Shown piece by piece: positions 24,780 through 33,953 of a DNA stretch of 50,430 bases. Within the stretch, counting starts at the first letter, position 1. Every line of letters begins with the position of its first letter. A program made the position numbers and the translations under genes. The notes below the pieces were generated by a model, which did not search any database, was not told the origin of the DNA, and saw only the letters and a program-made list of their open reading frames with translations. The DNA comes from Caryophanales bacterium UBA4100 (lineage in GTDB: Bacteria > Bacillota > Bacilli > Paenibacillales > UBA4045): positions 1 through 50,430 of the forward strand of contig DFXU01000055.1 in the NCBI GenBank assembly GCA_002383285.1. Direction: 5' to 3'.

Positions 24780-25916
24780 TTAGAGAAACTTAATGCACAC
24801 TGGTTTTGAGATATCAACGCTTAGGTTCATATTGTTTAATCGACCTGTAGATTGATCAATACTGAATATAACAATATTATCGGAATCTTGATTCGCTGCT
24901 AGCAGGAACTTACCATCTGGCGAAATCGAGAAGTTCCTCGGTGTCTGGCCTCCTGTTGAGACGATTTCTATAAGTGTGAGTAAGCCTGTTGATGAATCAA
25001 TTCGATATACAGCAAGGCTATCATCGCCGCGGTTAGAGCCATACAGAAATTTACCGCATGGAGTGATGTGTATATCTGCACATGTACTGTCCCCAGTGTA
25101 ATTTTCCGGAAGTGTAGAAATCGTCTGTAATGTATCCAGCTGCCCGAGTGACGCATCGTAAGAGAATGCGGTTATGGTCGAATCAAGCTCATTGATTACA
25201 TATACATACGGGGCTGAGGGGTGAAACGTTAGATGTCTAGGGCCAGCAGCAGGATGCAGCTTCACCTGTCGATGTTCAACCAATTTACCCTTGTCAGCAT
25301 CCAATCGATAGATGAACAATGTGTCTAGACCTAGATCTGGAACGATAATCCATTGATTCGTTGGGTCGATGTTAATAGAATGGGGATGTGGTGATTCCTG
25401 TCGGTCAGCTCGAGGACCATGTCCCTCATGCTGAATGAAATCTGACATCTCCTTTAATGATCCATCCTCGTGTATAGGATAGAGGCATACGCTACCCCCG
25501 GAGTAATTGACCGCGAATAAGAAAGTCCCTTCACGGTTTACACTCAAGTGACATGGATGTCTGCCTTGACTGGTCTGTGAATTGATTCGTGTTAATTCAT
25601 TCGTGGCTTGGTCAATACGGAAAGCCACGACCTCACCCTCGTTGCTTTCACCAACCGCATATAAGTACTTTTGTTGGGAATCTATGGTTAGGAAAGAAGC
25701 ATTCTTACTTTCAGCGCAGAATCCAGTTGAACTGAATTGTCCGGTCTTCGTATCAAGCTGATACAGATAGACGCCGTTGGAGCCTGATCCGGTATATGTA
25801 CCTACATATGCATAGACGTTCTGACCCTGTTCGTTCATCCGCTCGTTCAACTGCTCATTCGCCTGCTCGTTCATCTGTTCATTAGCCAGTTCATTCGCAT
25901 TCGCTTGCTCATTCAT
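24780..25916 (-). CDS. lactonase family (6-phosphogluconolactonase-like) beta-propeller protein
   Basis: The seven-bladed propeller lactonase family (YbhE/Pgl type), proposed to hydrolyse 6-phosphogluconolactone or other sugar lactones. Recognisable repeats: YAYVGTYTGSGSNGVYLYQLD, GRHPCHLSVNREGTFLFAVNYSGGSV, GPRADRQESPHPHSINIDPTNQWIIVPDLGLDTL, GPRHLTFHPSAPYVYVINELDSTI, GGQTPRNFSISPDGKFLLAANQDSDNIVIF. The usual family start is at about residue 33 here. The first 32 residues are a low-complexity NEQ/NEQA/NERM repeat encoded by short DNA repeats. GAAGGGA lies 10 bp upstream of the ATG at 25916, which supports this start. The extension looks like recent microsatellite growth and is probably unstructured. 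Confidence 0.85.
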   Translation of the reverse strand: MNEQANANELANEQMNEQANEQLNERMNEQGQNVYAYVGTYTGSGSNGVYLYQLDTKTGQFSSTGFCAESKNASFLTIDSQQKYLYAVGESNEGEVVAFRIDQATNELTRINSQTSQGRHPCHLSVNREGTFLFAVNYSGGSVCLYPIHEDGSLKEMSDFIQHEGHGPRADRQESPHPHSINIDPTNQWIIVPDLGLDTLFIYRLDADKGKLVEHRQVKLHPAAGPRHLTFHPSAPYVYVINELDSTITAFSYDASLGQLDTLQTISTLPENYTGDSTCADIHITPCGKFLYGSNRGDDSLAVYRIDSSTGLLTLIEIVSTGGQTPRNFSISPDGKFLLAANQDSDNIVIFSIDQSTGRLNNMNLSVDISKPVCIKFL

Positions 25917-26103
25917 ACAAGAATCTTCCCTTCGTCGAGTAATGAATTAATGTGTGTTCAGAGATCAACCCCAAGTATTGCTATATATAACTATACACGT
26001 TTTTATAAGTAAGTTGAAGGGAATCGGGATTGCATGGTGAAATGTACTTAGGAACAATTCAAGATAACTATTCGATTGCTTGAACGATGAGGGTGGTGCA
26101 CAG

Positions 26104-27885
26104 ATGATGGTTTATGCTCATAAATTGAAAGCGCTCTATTCGAATCTCCGGATCAAACATAAGATGTTCGTGTTAATCACTATCGTCATGCTAGTCGTAA
26201 GTATCATAAGTTTATTCGTTCAACAATTCGCCTTTGAAGTGTATGATGAAGAGGTTTACCAGCAATCCGCAAAATCATTGAACCTCTCTTCCTCAGGTAT
26301 CGAGAATGAATTGAAGAAGATGGAACGGTTATCGTATCGTGTCGTGACCGACCCGGAAATTCAGAATTATCTCATCTCCTTAAATCGGGGAGATGCCCAA
26401 TATGACCATTATGTTGCTATTGAAAAATTAAATGAACGTCTACTTGATCTTGGCGGACTGGATAAATATATTCTTTCATTACACATTTTCGACGGTCAGG
26501 GTGAAGAATATGGTGTAGGGGCCAAGCTTACTAGAACTCCTAATGAGAGGAAGCATAAAATAGAGCTCGAGGCAGCAGGGAAAAGAGGAGGGCTCAGCTG
26601 GGTTTCGCCAGATGAACATGAGCACGCCTTAGTGATCGCCCGAGAAATACGTTCTGTACCTAATCTGGATTTGAATCATCTAGGGACGCTCGCTATTCGC
26701 ATAGATATTGAGAAGCTCTTTGTCGATTTTGCTAGAGGCTTAAATCAGCAGGATGCTCTTTTTCTAATTATTAGTGAGGAGTCCTTGGTTTACCCTAGGG
26801 AGATTCCTAGCTGGCTATCGGAATTGAAATTGAATTATGCAGGAGAGACGGGGTTCTCTATACCCAGTATAGGAAACAAGCGATATTTTATTACCCACGT
26901 GCCTTCTAACTATACAGATTGGACATATATGATCGTCATCCCTTACGATAAAATCTTCCAAACGATTCATACTGTGAAGAATACGATGCTCATCATGTAT
27001 GGTCTATTATTCGTTGTTATTGTTATCCTCGTGCTGAGATTTGCTAAGGGTATTACGACTCCGATCGAGAGCTTGAATCTGAAGATGAAGAGAGTTCAAT
27101 TCGGCAACTTCGAGCTTGAGAGTGAACTGGACAAGGACTTCTTCCCGATGGATGAAGCGGGACAGATGCACCGTAATTTCCGGATCATGATCCAGAGGAT
27201 CAATGAGTTGATTACTGAAAATTATAGGAAACAGCTCACAATTAAAGAAACGGAGTTTAAGGCTTTGCAAGCACAGATCAATCCGCACTTCTTATATAAT
27301 ACACTGGAATCTATTAATTGGATGTCCAAGGTAAATGGGCAGCCACAAGTGTCATTAATGGTAGAGTCGTTGGGTCATCTGCTCCGTAATTCCATGAATT
27401 TGAACGAGCCTCTCATTCCAATCAAGCGCGAGATGGAAATCGTTAATAGCTATATTACCATTCAGAAAATTCGCTTCGAGGATCGATTGGAATTTAAGAA
27501 TGAGATTCCTCTAGCGATGCAGGGCACACTCATTCCAAAGCTATCCATCCAGCCCATTGTTGAGAATGCAATTAACTATGCGCTAGAGCAAATGATTGGG
27601 GTATGTAAAATTTCGATTTGTGCAGCGAATACACCTAACGGGCTTGTCTTAACGGTGGAGGATAATGGACCTGGGATGGACCGGGGGCTATTGGAGGATT
27701 TGAAGAGTGGAGTAATTCGACCGAGGGGATCGGGTATTGGCCTACGAAATATAGATGAACGGATCAAGCTGTTATTCGGTGAAGCTTATGGTCTTCACAT
27801 CGAGAGTGAACGTCATGTGTACACAAGAGTGTCATTGGAGATACCGCAGATGTTAACGCTAGAAAGAGGGGAAAGTCATGTATAA
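26104..27885 (+). CDS. YesM-type membrane sensor histidine kinase
   Basis: A 593-residue kinase: TM1 (about 21-40), a large extracytoplasmic sensor (Cache-like), TM2 (about 298-318), HAMP, then His_kinase/HATPase with phosphoacceptor His394 in QAQINPHFLYNTLESINWM, N-box ENAINYALEQ, DNGPGMD and GSGIGLRNIDERI. I set the start at ATG 26104 because GAGGGTGG lies 8 bp upstream; an in-frame TTG at 26080 lacks a site. The stop overlaps the yesN-type gene by 8 bp. Such pairs sense extracellular oligosaccharides and activate adjacent ABC importers, as here. Confidence 0.9.
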   Translation: MMVYAHKLKALYSNLRIKHKMFVLITIVMLVVSIISLFVQQFAFEVYDEEVYQQSAKSLNLSSSGIENELKKMERLSYRVVTDPEIQNYLISLNRGDAQYDHYVAIEKLNERLLDLGGLDKYILSLHIFDGQGEEYGVGAKLTRTPNERKHKIELEAAGKRGGLSWVSPDEHEHALVIAREIRSVPNLDLNHLGTLAIRIDIEKLFVDFARGLNQQDALFLIISEESLVYPREIPSWLSELKLNYAGETGFSIPSIGNKRYFITHVPSNYTDWTYMIVIPYDKIFQTIHTVKNTMLIMYGLLFVVIVILVLRFAKGITTPIESLNLKMKRVQFGNFELESELDKDFFPMDEAGQMHRNFRIMIQRINELITENYRKQLTIKETEFKALQAQINPHFLYNTLESINWMSKVNGQPQVSLMVESLGHLLRNSMNLNEPLIPIKREMEIVNSYITIQKIRFEDRLEFKNEIPLAMQGTLIPKLSIQPIVENAINYALEQMIGVCKISICAANTPNGLVLTVEDNGPGMDRGLLEDLKSGVIRPRGSGIGLRNIDERIKLLFGEAYGLHIESERHVYTRVSLEIPQMLTLERGESHV

Positions 27886-29434
27886 AGTGCTTCTAGTGGA
27901 CGATGAGAGAATAATTCTTGATGGAATCTCTACGATTATCGATTGGCGATCTTTCGGAACGGAGCTAATTGGAACGGCACGCAATGGGCTGGATGCCTAT
28001 GAGTTTGTTGTCACACACCAACCGGATATCGTGATAACGGACATTCGTATGCCGGGTATGGATGGATTACAGCTTGTCGAGAGGGTAAGAGAGATTGACC
28101 AGCATGTGCAATTTATTATGCTGTCTGGATTCAGCGAATTTGATTACGCAAGAAAGGCTATGCGATATGGGGTCAAGCATTATTTGCTCAAGCCCTGTAA
28201 TGAACAGCTCATTACCCAAGCTCTAACTGAGGTTGTGGATGAATGGAATCGAACGCTCAGCAAGGAACAATTCATGGCTAGGATTGAACGTGAGCTTAAG
28301 AAGGTGCTTCCTCATGCTAAGGAGCAGTTCCTGAAGGAATTTGTGACGAACAAATCATACGGTAAACGAGACTGGGATGACTATTGCAGCTTATTCGGTA
28401 TTCAACTAGACAATCAGAAGGTACGGATGCTGCTTTTTCAACTAGAGGGAGCGTTTGAATTTGAGCATATGTTCGCCTTGAAGAATATCGCAGAGGATAT
28501 ACTAGGACAGCAGACATTACTGCTAAGTACGACCATTAGTAAGCAGGTATTACTTCTGATTGAAGACTCTAACGAGGAAGGCTTGCTTTTCGGACTCATT
28601 GATTCTATTAAGAAAACCTTTTTCCAATTTTACAAAATTGATGTAACTATCGCTCTAAGTGAAGCAGGAGATATCTCGCAAGCAAGAGGGATGTTTAAAG
28701 AGACGCAAGCCTGTTTGAATTACCGGTTCTATCTGGGTGAAGGAAGTCTGATTACAAAAAGGGATATAGGTTCGATCGAAGAAGCAATTCCGATTGATTT
28801 TACATATGATGAGGACAAGCTATGTATGCTGATCAAGACGGGTCGTCTTGACGATGTTCTCGGAGAAATCGAAGAGGTATTCGATGCCTTAGCGCGCTTA
28901 AGGACGGATACAACAGTTACCAAATCATATGTGATCCCAATATACATGGCGATTATTCGCCAAGCTAATCCACGAACCATGCATGAATACTTAAAGGAAT
29001 TTGTGCGATTGGACAAGCTGGATACGATACAAGCTTTACGGGATTTTGTAGAACATACGGCCGAAGAGATCACTACTGAGCATTATGATCTGATGAAGAA
29101 TAAGCAGTCAACGGTTGTCAACAAGGTAGAGCGTATTATCCATTCTAACCTGCATAATGCTCAGCTGTCCCTATACGGTGTAGCTAATGAGATGCTCTAT
29201 ATGAACGCTGATTACTTAGGAAAGCTCTTCAAGAAGGAAACGGGTGAACGGTTCTCCAATTATGTTATGAAGGCTAGAATGGACAAAGCTATAGAGCTAA
29301 TTGAAGAGATGGATGATGTGAAGGTTTTCGAGCTCGCGGAGCTGCTAGGCTTTGGAGACAACCCACAGTACTTCAGTCAGGTATTCAAAAAGCATACTGG
29401 CTTTACGCCAAGCGAATTCAAGAGGGCTCCATAA
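27878..29434 (+). CDS. YesN-type response regulator with AraC output domain
   Basis: A 518-residue regulator: receiver domain with phosphoacceptor Asp55 (VITDIRMPGMDG) and Lys105 (LLKPCNEQ), a central YesN helical region, and a C-terminal AraC double HTH (about 420-515: LSLYGVANEMLYMNADYLGKLFKKETGERFSNYVMKARMDKA...VFELAELLGFGDNPQYFSQVFKKHTGFTPSEFKRAP). It is coupled to the kinase by an 8-bp overlap. The probable target is the promoter of the ABC/GH105 operon directly downstream. A terminator overlaps its stop codon. Confidence 0.92.
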   Translation: MYKVLLVDDERIILDGISTIIDWRSFGTELIGTARNGLDAYEFVVTHQPDIVITDIRMPGMDGLQLVERVREIDQHVQFIMLSGFSEFDYARKAMRYGVKHYLLKPCNEQLITQALTEVVDEWNRTLSKEQFMARIERELKKVLPHAKEQFLKEFVTNKSYGKRDWDDYCSLFGIQLDNQKVRMLLFQLEGAFEFEHMFALKNIAEDILGQQTLLLSTTISKQVLLLIEDSNEEGLLFGLIDSIKKTFFQFYKIDVTIALSEAGDISQARGMFKETQACLNYRFYLGEGSLITKRDIGSIEEAIPIDFTYDEDKLCMLIKTGRLDDVLGEIEEVFDALARLRTDTTVTKSYVIPIYMAIIRQANPRTMHEYLKEFVRLDKLDTIQALRDFVEHTAEEITTEHYDLMKNKQSTVVNKVERIIHSNLHNAQLSLYGVANEMLYMNADYLGKLFKKETGERFSNYVMKARMDKAIELIEEMDDVKVFELAELLGFGDNPQYFSQVFKKHTGFTPSEFKRAP

Positions 29435-29452
29435 CTGGAGCCTCTGTTTTTT
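29421..29452 (+). terminator. terminator overlapping the yesN-type stop codon
   Basis: AGAGGGCTCC pairs with GGAGCCTCT around ATAACT, then GTTTTTT. The stop codon TAA is in the loop. Confidence 0.8.
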
Positions 29453-29510
29453 GAACAAACATGACGGTTTTTTGGGTTCAGGTCTTGCAGCGAATGCCCT
29501 ACAATGTTAA

Positions 29511-29524
29511 TGAAAGCACTTTCA
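29511..29524 (+). promoter_or_regulatory. candidate CcpA cre site
   Basis: TGAAAGCACTTTCA differs from the cre consensus TGWAANCGNTNWCA at one position (A for G at position 8) and is nearly palindromic. It lies 29 bp upstream of the binding-protein start, in a place suited to catabolite repression of the importer. Confidence 0.6.
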
Positions 29525-29552
29525 ACTAATAATCTATTTAGGGGGCACCGAA

Positions 29553-30899
29553 ATGAAGAAGGCAATGCTGGTTTTACTTGCACTTGTAATGGTTATATCC
29601 TTAGCAGCTTGTGCTGGCAACAATGATAATAAAGCCAATACAGCGGCCACTAATGATGGGGCTAAAGAGGTAGCAGCAACGAATGATAAGAAAGAGGATG
29701 TCAAAGAGGAGAAGGAAGACATCACCTTACGTATAGCATGGTGGGGCGGACAGCCTAGACATGATTATACATTGGAAGTTATCAAGATGTATGAAGAGAA
29801 GAATCCACATGTAACGATTGAACCCGAATATGCATCTTGGGACGACTACTGGAAGAAGCTAGCGCCTCAAGCGGCTGCTAATGAACTCCCAGATATTATG
29901 CAGATGGACTTATCCTACTTGGCACAATATGGTGGTAAGGGACAGCTAGAGGATCTGAATAGCTACTTAGGAACGACTATTGATGTATCCAATGTTAGCG
30001 ATAGCGCTGTATCTGGAGGAATGTTAAACGGTCAGCTATTCGGATTTAACCTAGGTGTGAATGCACTCCAAGTGCATTACGATCCAGAGCTGCTTAAGAA
30101 GATTGGTGTGGATTCACTTGATCCGAACTGGACATGGGAGGATTACACAGAGCTGGGTAAGAAAGCTGCAGCTGCTGGTTTATACCTCGAGACAGCCTTA
30201 AGACCCGAAGTATTCTTCGGATATTACTTAAGGCAGAATGGTCAGCAGCTGTATGCTGACAACGGTACAGAGCTTGGATATACAGATGATCAATTATTCA
30301 TCGATTACTTCAATATGACTACGAACATGACGAAGATTGGAGCTTCACCAACACCAGATGTATCCGCACAGGTTAAAGGCGCGGAGGATGATCCTATGGT
30401 CAAAGGTAAGGCGGTCTCCATATTCCAATGGTCTAACCAATATGTAGGTGTTAGCCAGGTTGCCAACCGACCGATTGAGATGCATCCATTGCCAGGACCG
30501 AACGGTAAGGAAGGCTTGTATCTAAAGCCGAGTATGTTCTTCTCCGTATCTAAGAATTCAGAACAGAAGGAAGAGGCCGCGAAGTTCATCGACTTCTTCA
30601 CTAATGATATCGAGGCGAATAAGCTGATTAATGGGGATAGAGGGGTTCCGGTATCCTCTGTGATCCAAGATGCATTAAAGCCATCACTCTCACCAGAGAC
30701 GCAGAAGGTTTTCGATTACATTGCCTGGGCAGGACAGAATAGCTCAGCTGGAGATCCGCCGGATCCAATCGGTACTGCAGAGATTATTAATTTATTCAAA
30801 ACTTACGATGAACAAATAAAGTACGATAAGATTTCAGTAGCTGATGCAGCCGTGAAATTCAGAGAAGAAGCGAATGCAGTTCTAGCCAAGAATAAATAG
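29553..30899 (+). CDS. ABC transporter substrate-binding lipoprotein (carbohydrate)
   Basis: A 448-residue family 1 (CUT1) solute-binding protein. The lipoprotein signal ends LAACAGN, so the mature Cys is about residue 20. An acidic, Asn-rich linker (NNDNKANTAATNDGAKEVAATNDKKEDVKEEKED) precedes the folded domain (RIAWWGGQPRHDYTLEVIKMYEEKNPHVTIEPEYASWDDYWKKLAPQAAANELPDIMQMD). AGGGGGC lies upstream of ATG 29553. It is the first gene of the importer operon and is separated from the permeases by a long stem-loop, which usually leaves the binding protein message in excess. The ligand is likely an unsaturated pectin-derived oligosaccharide, judging from the GH105 gene. Confidence 0.92.
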   Translation: MKKAMLVLLALVMVISLAACAGNNDNKANTAATNDGAKEVAATNDKKEDVKEEKEDITLRIAWWGGQPRHDYTLEVIKMYEEKNPHVTIEPEYASWDDYWKKLAPQAAANELPDIMQMDLSYLAQYGGKGQLEDLNSYLGTTIDVSNVSDSAVSGGMLNGQLFGFNLGVNALQVHYDPELLKKIGVDSLDPNWTWEDYTELGKKAAAAGLYLETALRPEVFFGYYLRQNGQQLYADNGTELGYTDDQLFIDYFNMTTNMTKIGASPTPDVSAQVKGAEDDPMVKGKAVSIFQWSNQYVGVSQVANRPIEMHPLPGPNGKEGLYLKPSMFFSVSKNSEQKEEAAKFIDFFTNDIEANKLINGDRGVPVSSVIQDALKPSLSPETQKVFDYIAWAGQNSSAGDPPDPIGTAEIINLFKTYDEQIKYDKISVADAAVKFREEANAVLAKNK

Positions 30900-30921
30900 A
30901 TTACGGTCATAGAAGTCCACT

Positions 30922-30956
30922 CTACAATAGCTGATCGTTGAGATCAGCTATTGTAG
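30922..30956 (+). terminator. intercistronic stem-loop after the binding-protein gene
   Basis: A perfect 15-bp stem (CTACAATAGCTGATC with its complement, loop GTTGA) followed by only TTT. It is probably a leaky terminator or mRNA-stabilising element between binding protein and permeases. Confidence 0.75.
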
Positions 30957-30997
30957 TTTCAAGCAAGATTAGCCTCTCGGTATAGGAGTTGGATGTT

Positions 30998-31897
30998 ATG
31001 AGATTACGCTCGATGCGGGACGATTTAATGGGTTACTTTTTTATTGGTCCGTTTGTAATTGGCTTTCTATTATTCACATTAATCCCGATTGTATCTTCGT
31101 TATACTTGTCTTTTACGGAATACGATATGTTCGTACCCGCTGAGTGGATTGGGCTGGATAATTACAAGTACTTATTCTTTGAGGATAGCAAGTATTGGCA
31201 ATCTGTTAAGGTAACTTTCATCTATGTCGCCGGTGGAGTTCCACTTAGGCTGGCATTTGCTCTCGCGATTGCAATGCTGCTGAATACAACGGCTAGAGCT
31301 ATTGGCCTTTATCGGACTGTCTTCTATCTTCCATCCATTATTGGTGGCAGTGTGGCGGTTGCGATTATGTGGAGATATCTGTTTGGTGATGAGGGTGTTA
31401 TTAATGCAGCTATTGGTGTAGTTGGCTTTGATGCAGTTCGATGGTTCGGTAATCCGCTTGCAGCATTATGGATGCTCATCTTCCTATCCGTGTGGCAATT
31501 CGGATCATCTATGCTGATCTTCCTTGCAGGATTGAAGAATATTCCGCCAAGCTATTATGAAGCAGCTAGTGTTGATGGGGCCAACGCCTTTCAGAAGTTT
31601 CTTAAGATCACGTTGCCCATGCTAAGTCCGGTTATTCTATTCAACGCCATCATGCAGACGATTGCGGCATTTATGACATTCATACCAGCTTTTATAATTT
31701 CTAGCGGCACAGGTGGACCTTTGGATGGTACATTGCTCTATTCACTGTATCTATTCCGCAAGGGCTTTGAATTCTTCCACATGGGAGAAGCGTCAGCCAT
31801 GGCCTGGGTTATGCTCATTATTGTTGCAATTCTAACTGCTATTCTGTTCATGTCTTCTAAGTTCTGGGTACATTATGAGTCTAAGGGGGGCAATTAA
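30998..31897 (+). CDS. carbohydrate ABC transporter permease (MalF/UgpA type)
   Basis: A 299-residue CUT1 permease with six hydrophobic segments and the EAA motif EAASVDGANAFQKFLKITLPMLSP. The start is ATG 30998, because AGGAG at 30984-30988 gives 9-bp spacing; the in-frame TTG at 30989 abuts the Shine-Dalgarno. It pairs with the MalG-type permease 3 bp downstream. No ATPase is encoded here, so it probably uses a shared MsmX-type ATPase from elsewhere, as is common in this importer class. Confidence 0.92.
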   Translation: MRLRSMRDDLMGYFFIGPFVIGFLLFTLIPIVSSLYLSFTEYDMFVPAEWIGLDNYKYLFFEDSKYWQSVKVTFIYVAGGVPLRLAFALAIAMLLNTTARAIGLYRTVFYLPSIIGGSVAVAIMWRYLFGDEGVINAAIGVVGFDAVRWFGNPLAALWMLIFLSVWQFGSSMLIFLAGLKNIPPSYYEAASVDGANAFQKFLKITLPMLSPVILFNAIMQTIAAFMTFIPAFIISSGTGGPLDGTLLYSLYLFRKGFEFFHMGEASAMAWVMLIIVAILTAILFMSSKFWVHYESKGGN

Positions 31898-31900
31898 TCC

Positions 31901-32740
31901 ATGAAAGCCAAACAGTGGAAATGGTCAATGTATCATATATTAGTCTCCATCTTTGCACTTCTGATGATGTACCCAATGTTATGGCTACTGATGAGCTCGT
32001 TCAAGCCGAGTAATCTCGTATTCGTTACGGCGGAATCGTTAATCCCGGATCCTTGGGTGTGGGAAAACTATGTTACCGGATGGAAGGGTATTGGCGGCCA
32101 ATCCTTCTTCATATTCATTAAAAACTCACTCGTTCTCGTTGTGCTGTCAACGATTGGTGTTGTGGTATCATCTGCGATGATCGCCTTTGGCTTCGCTAGA
32201 CTACGATTTAGAGGCAAGGCATTCTGGTTCACGATTATGATGCTGACGCTGATGCTTCCTCACGAGGTTGTCATGATTCCTCAGTATATTCTGTTTGCGA
32301 AATTAGGCTGGCTAAGCTCGATCAAACCGATCGTGATCCCGAACTATTTTGGCAATGCATTCTTCATATTCTTGCTTGTGCAGTTCATTCGAACCCTCCC
32401 TGCGGAATTGGATGAGGCGGCAACGATTGACGGCTGTGGCAAAATAAAGCTGTTCTACCGCATCATCGTCCCGTTGATTGCTCCTGCGTTAGCTACTGTG
32501 GCGATCTTCTCGTTCTACTGGCGGTGGGAGGACCTGCTCGGGCCTGTATTATACTTGAACAAACCGAGCTCATATCCAGTTTCGATGGCACTGAAGATGT
32601 TCCTGGATAGTCAGACGGTGTCTAATTGGGGTGCGATGTTCGCTATGTCCGTCGTCAGCTTGCTACCGGTGTTAACTGTATTCTTCATATTCCAGAGATA
32701 TATCGTAGAAGGCATAAGTACAAGCGGCTTAAAGGGATGA
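31901..32740 (+). CDS. carbohydrate ABC transporter permease (MalG/UgpE type)
   Basis: A 279-residue second CUT1 permease with six hydrophobic segments and the EAA loop DEAATIDGCGKIKLFYRIIVPLIAP. A GGGGGGC run lies upstream of ATG 31901. The last codons (ISTSGLKG) are encoded by a 26-bp segment that is repeated twice after the stop, so the 3' end has undergone tandem duplication. With the preceding permease and lipoprotein it forms an oligosaccharide importer. Confidence 0.92.
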   Translation: MKAKQWKWSMYHILVSIFALLMMYPMLWLLMSSFKPSNLVFVTAESLIPDPWVWENYVTGWKGIGGQSFFIFIKNSLVLVVLSTIGVVVSSAMIAFGFARLRFRGKAFWFTIMMLTLMLPHEVVMIPQYILFAKLGWLSSIKPIVIPNYFGNAFFIFLLVQFIRTLPAELDEAATIDGCGKIKLFYRIIVPLIAPALATVAIFSFYWRWEDLLGPVLYLNKPSSYPVSMALKMFLDSQTVSNWGAMFAMSVVSLLPVLTVFFIFQRYIVEGISTSGLKG

Positions 32741-32807
32741 TGCAACAGTACAAGCGGCTTAAAGATGTGATGAAGTAGTACCGTACATGTGGCTTAAAGT
32801 TGTGATG
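32717..32807 (+). repeat. tandem copies of the permease gene 3' end
   Basis: The unit at 32717-32742 (AGTACAAGCGGCTTAAAG then GGATGATG) includes the permease stop. A nearly identical copy lies 30 bp on (32747-32772), and a degenerate third (GTACATGTGGCTTAAAG...) is at 32783-32807. Copies two and three are non-coding. Confidence 0.75.
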
Positions 32808-32896
32808 CTGCAAATACATGTGATTCTAAGAGAAAACAACTCAACCCATTTGGGTGTTCAAGTTTCTATTATCATGCTAAGGAGATGAAGGCTGTT

Positions 32897-33931
32897 ATGC
32901 CACCATTAATATTCGATGAGAGTGAAATTCTCTCGGCGATTGATCGTGTTGTACATCGAACGTTCCGGATGGATTTCAACTGGGATTGGCCTGCGGGGGT
33001 AGCTTTGTATGGGGTTGCTGAGGCTTATGAGGCTACAGGGAAGAAGGAGTATATCGAGCTATTGCAAGCTTGGATCGACGAGAAGCTAGAGGATGGTCTG
33101 CCCAAGCTATCGGTGAACGGAGTTTCGATTGGACATTCACTGATTTCGTTATATAAGGCGACAGGGGAAGAGAAGTATCTGGCAATTGCAGAACAGATGG
33201 CCGAATACCTGAGGAATGATGCGGAACGCTTCGCTGATGGAATATTCCAGCATACCGTTAATTCGGTGAAGGACGTGTTTCCCGAGCAGGCTTGGGTGGA
33301 TACGATGATGATGGCTGGTTATTTTTTAATCCGAATGGGTGATCTGCTGGGACGTAAGGATTACTTGGAGGATGGGCTCTTGCAATACCATGGTCATGAA
33401 CACTTCTTGCAGGACCCAGTGACCAATCTGTATTATCATGGCTGGGACAATATCTCACAGAGCCACATGTCAGGGATTTTCTGGGCGCGTGGGAATGCAT
33501 GGGCAGCACTGACAATGTCGAAGGCATTTGAGCACGTGGAGGTTCAGCATCCTTCCTATATGATCATCGAGGGGTCACTGAGAGATCAGCTTAGTGCACT
33601 GGTTAGATTACAGTCTGACGAGGGAATGTGGCACACTGTGCTTACAGATAGCTCTTCATATTTAGAAACCTCTGGGTCTGCTGGGATCGCTGCAGCACTA
33701 GTATCTAGAGGAACTCTCTATAACAAATATGTGCAGAAATCGATACGGGGCATACTTGATCGCATAACAGAGGATGGTACAGTAACACAGGTATCTGCGG
33801 GAACTGCCGTGATGAACGATGCAGATGGCTACCGTGGAGTTTCTCACAAGCGAATTCAAGGCTGGGGACAGGGGTTAGTGCTGCCTTTCCTTGCTGCACT
33901 ACTGAAATCGCGGGAGAATATCTACAGTTGA
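32897..33931 (+). CDS. GH88/GH105 unsaturated rhamnogalacturonyl/glucuronyl hydrolase
   Basis: An (alpha/alpha)6-barrel hydrolase of the YteR/YesR family, which removes the 4,5-unsaturated uronic acid left at the end of pectin fragments by lyases. The catalytic Asp is likely in EQAWVDTMMMAGYFL. The family block is GIFWARGNAWAALTMSKAFEHV, and RGVSHKRIQGWGQGLVLPFLAAL closes the barrel. The protein has about 344 residues. ATG 32897 is favoured because AAGGAG directly abuts the in-frame ATG at 32885; 32885 remains possible. There is no signal peptide, so it acts in the cytoplasm on imported products. It is last in the importer unit. Confidence 0.88.
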   Translation: MPPLIFDESEILSAIDRVVHRTFRMDFNWDWPAGVALYGVAEAYEATGKKEYIELLQAWIDEKLEDGLPKLSVNGVSIGHSLISLYKATGEEKYLAIAEQMAEYLRNDAERFADGIFQHTVNSVKDVFPEQAWVDTMMMAGYFLIRMGDLLGRKDYLEDGLLQYHGHEHFLQDPVTNLYYHGWDNISQSHMSGIFWARGNAWAALTMSKAFEHVEVQHPSYMIIEGSLRDQLSALVRLQSDEGMWHTVLTDSSSYLETSGSAGIAAALVSRGTLYNKYVQKSIRGILDRITEDGTVTQVSAGTAVMNDADGYRGVSHKRIQGWGQGLVLPFLAALLKSRENIYS

Positions 33932-33953
33932 GCTAGTAGCAGGAATGCCACTG

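Noticed and set aside
26080..26103. Upstream TTG start of the YesM-type kinase
   Set aside because: The only good ribosome binding site is between it and ATG 26104.
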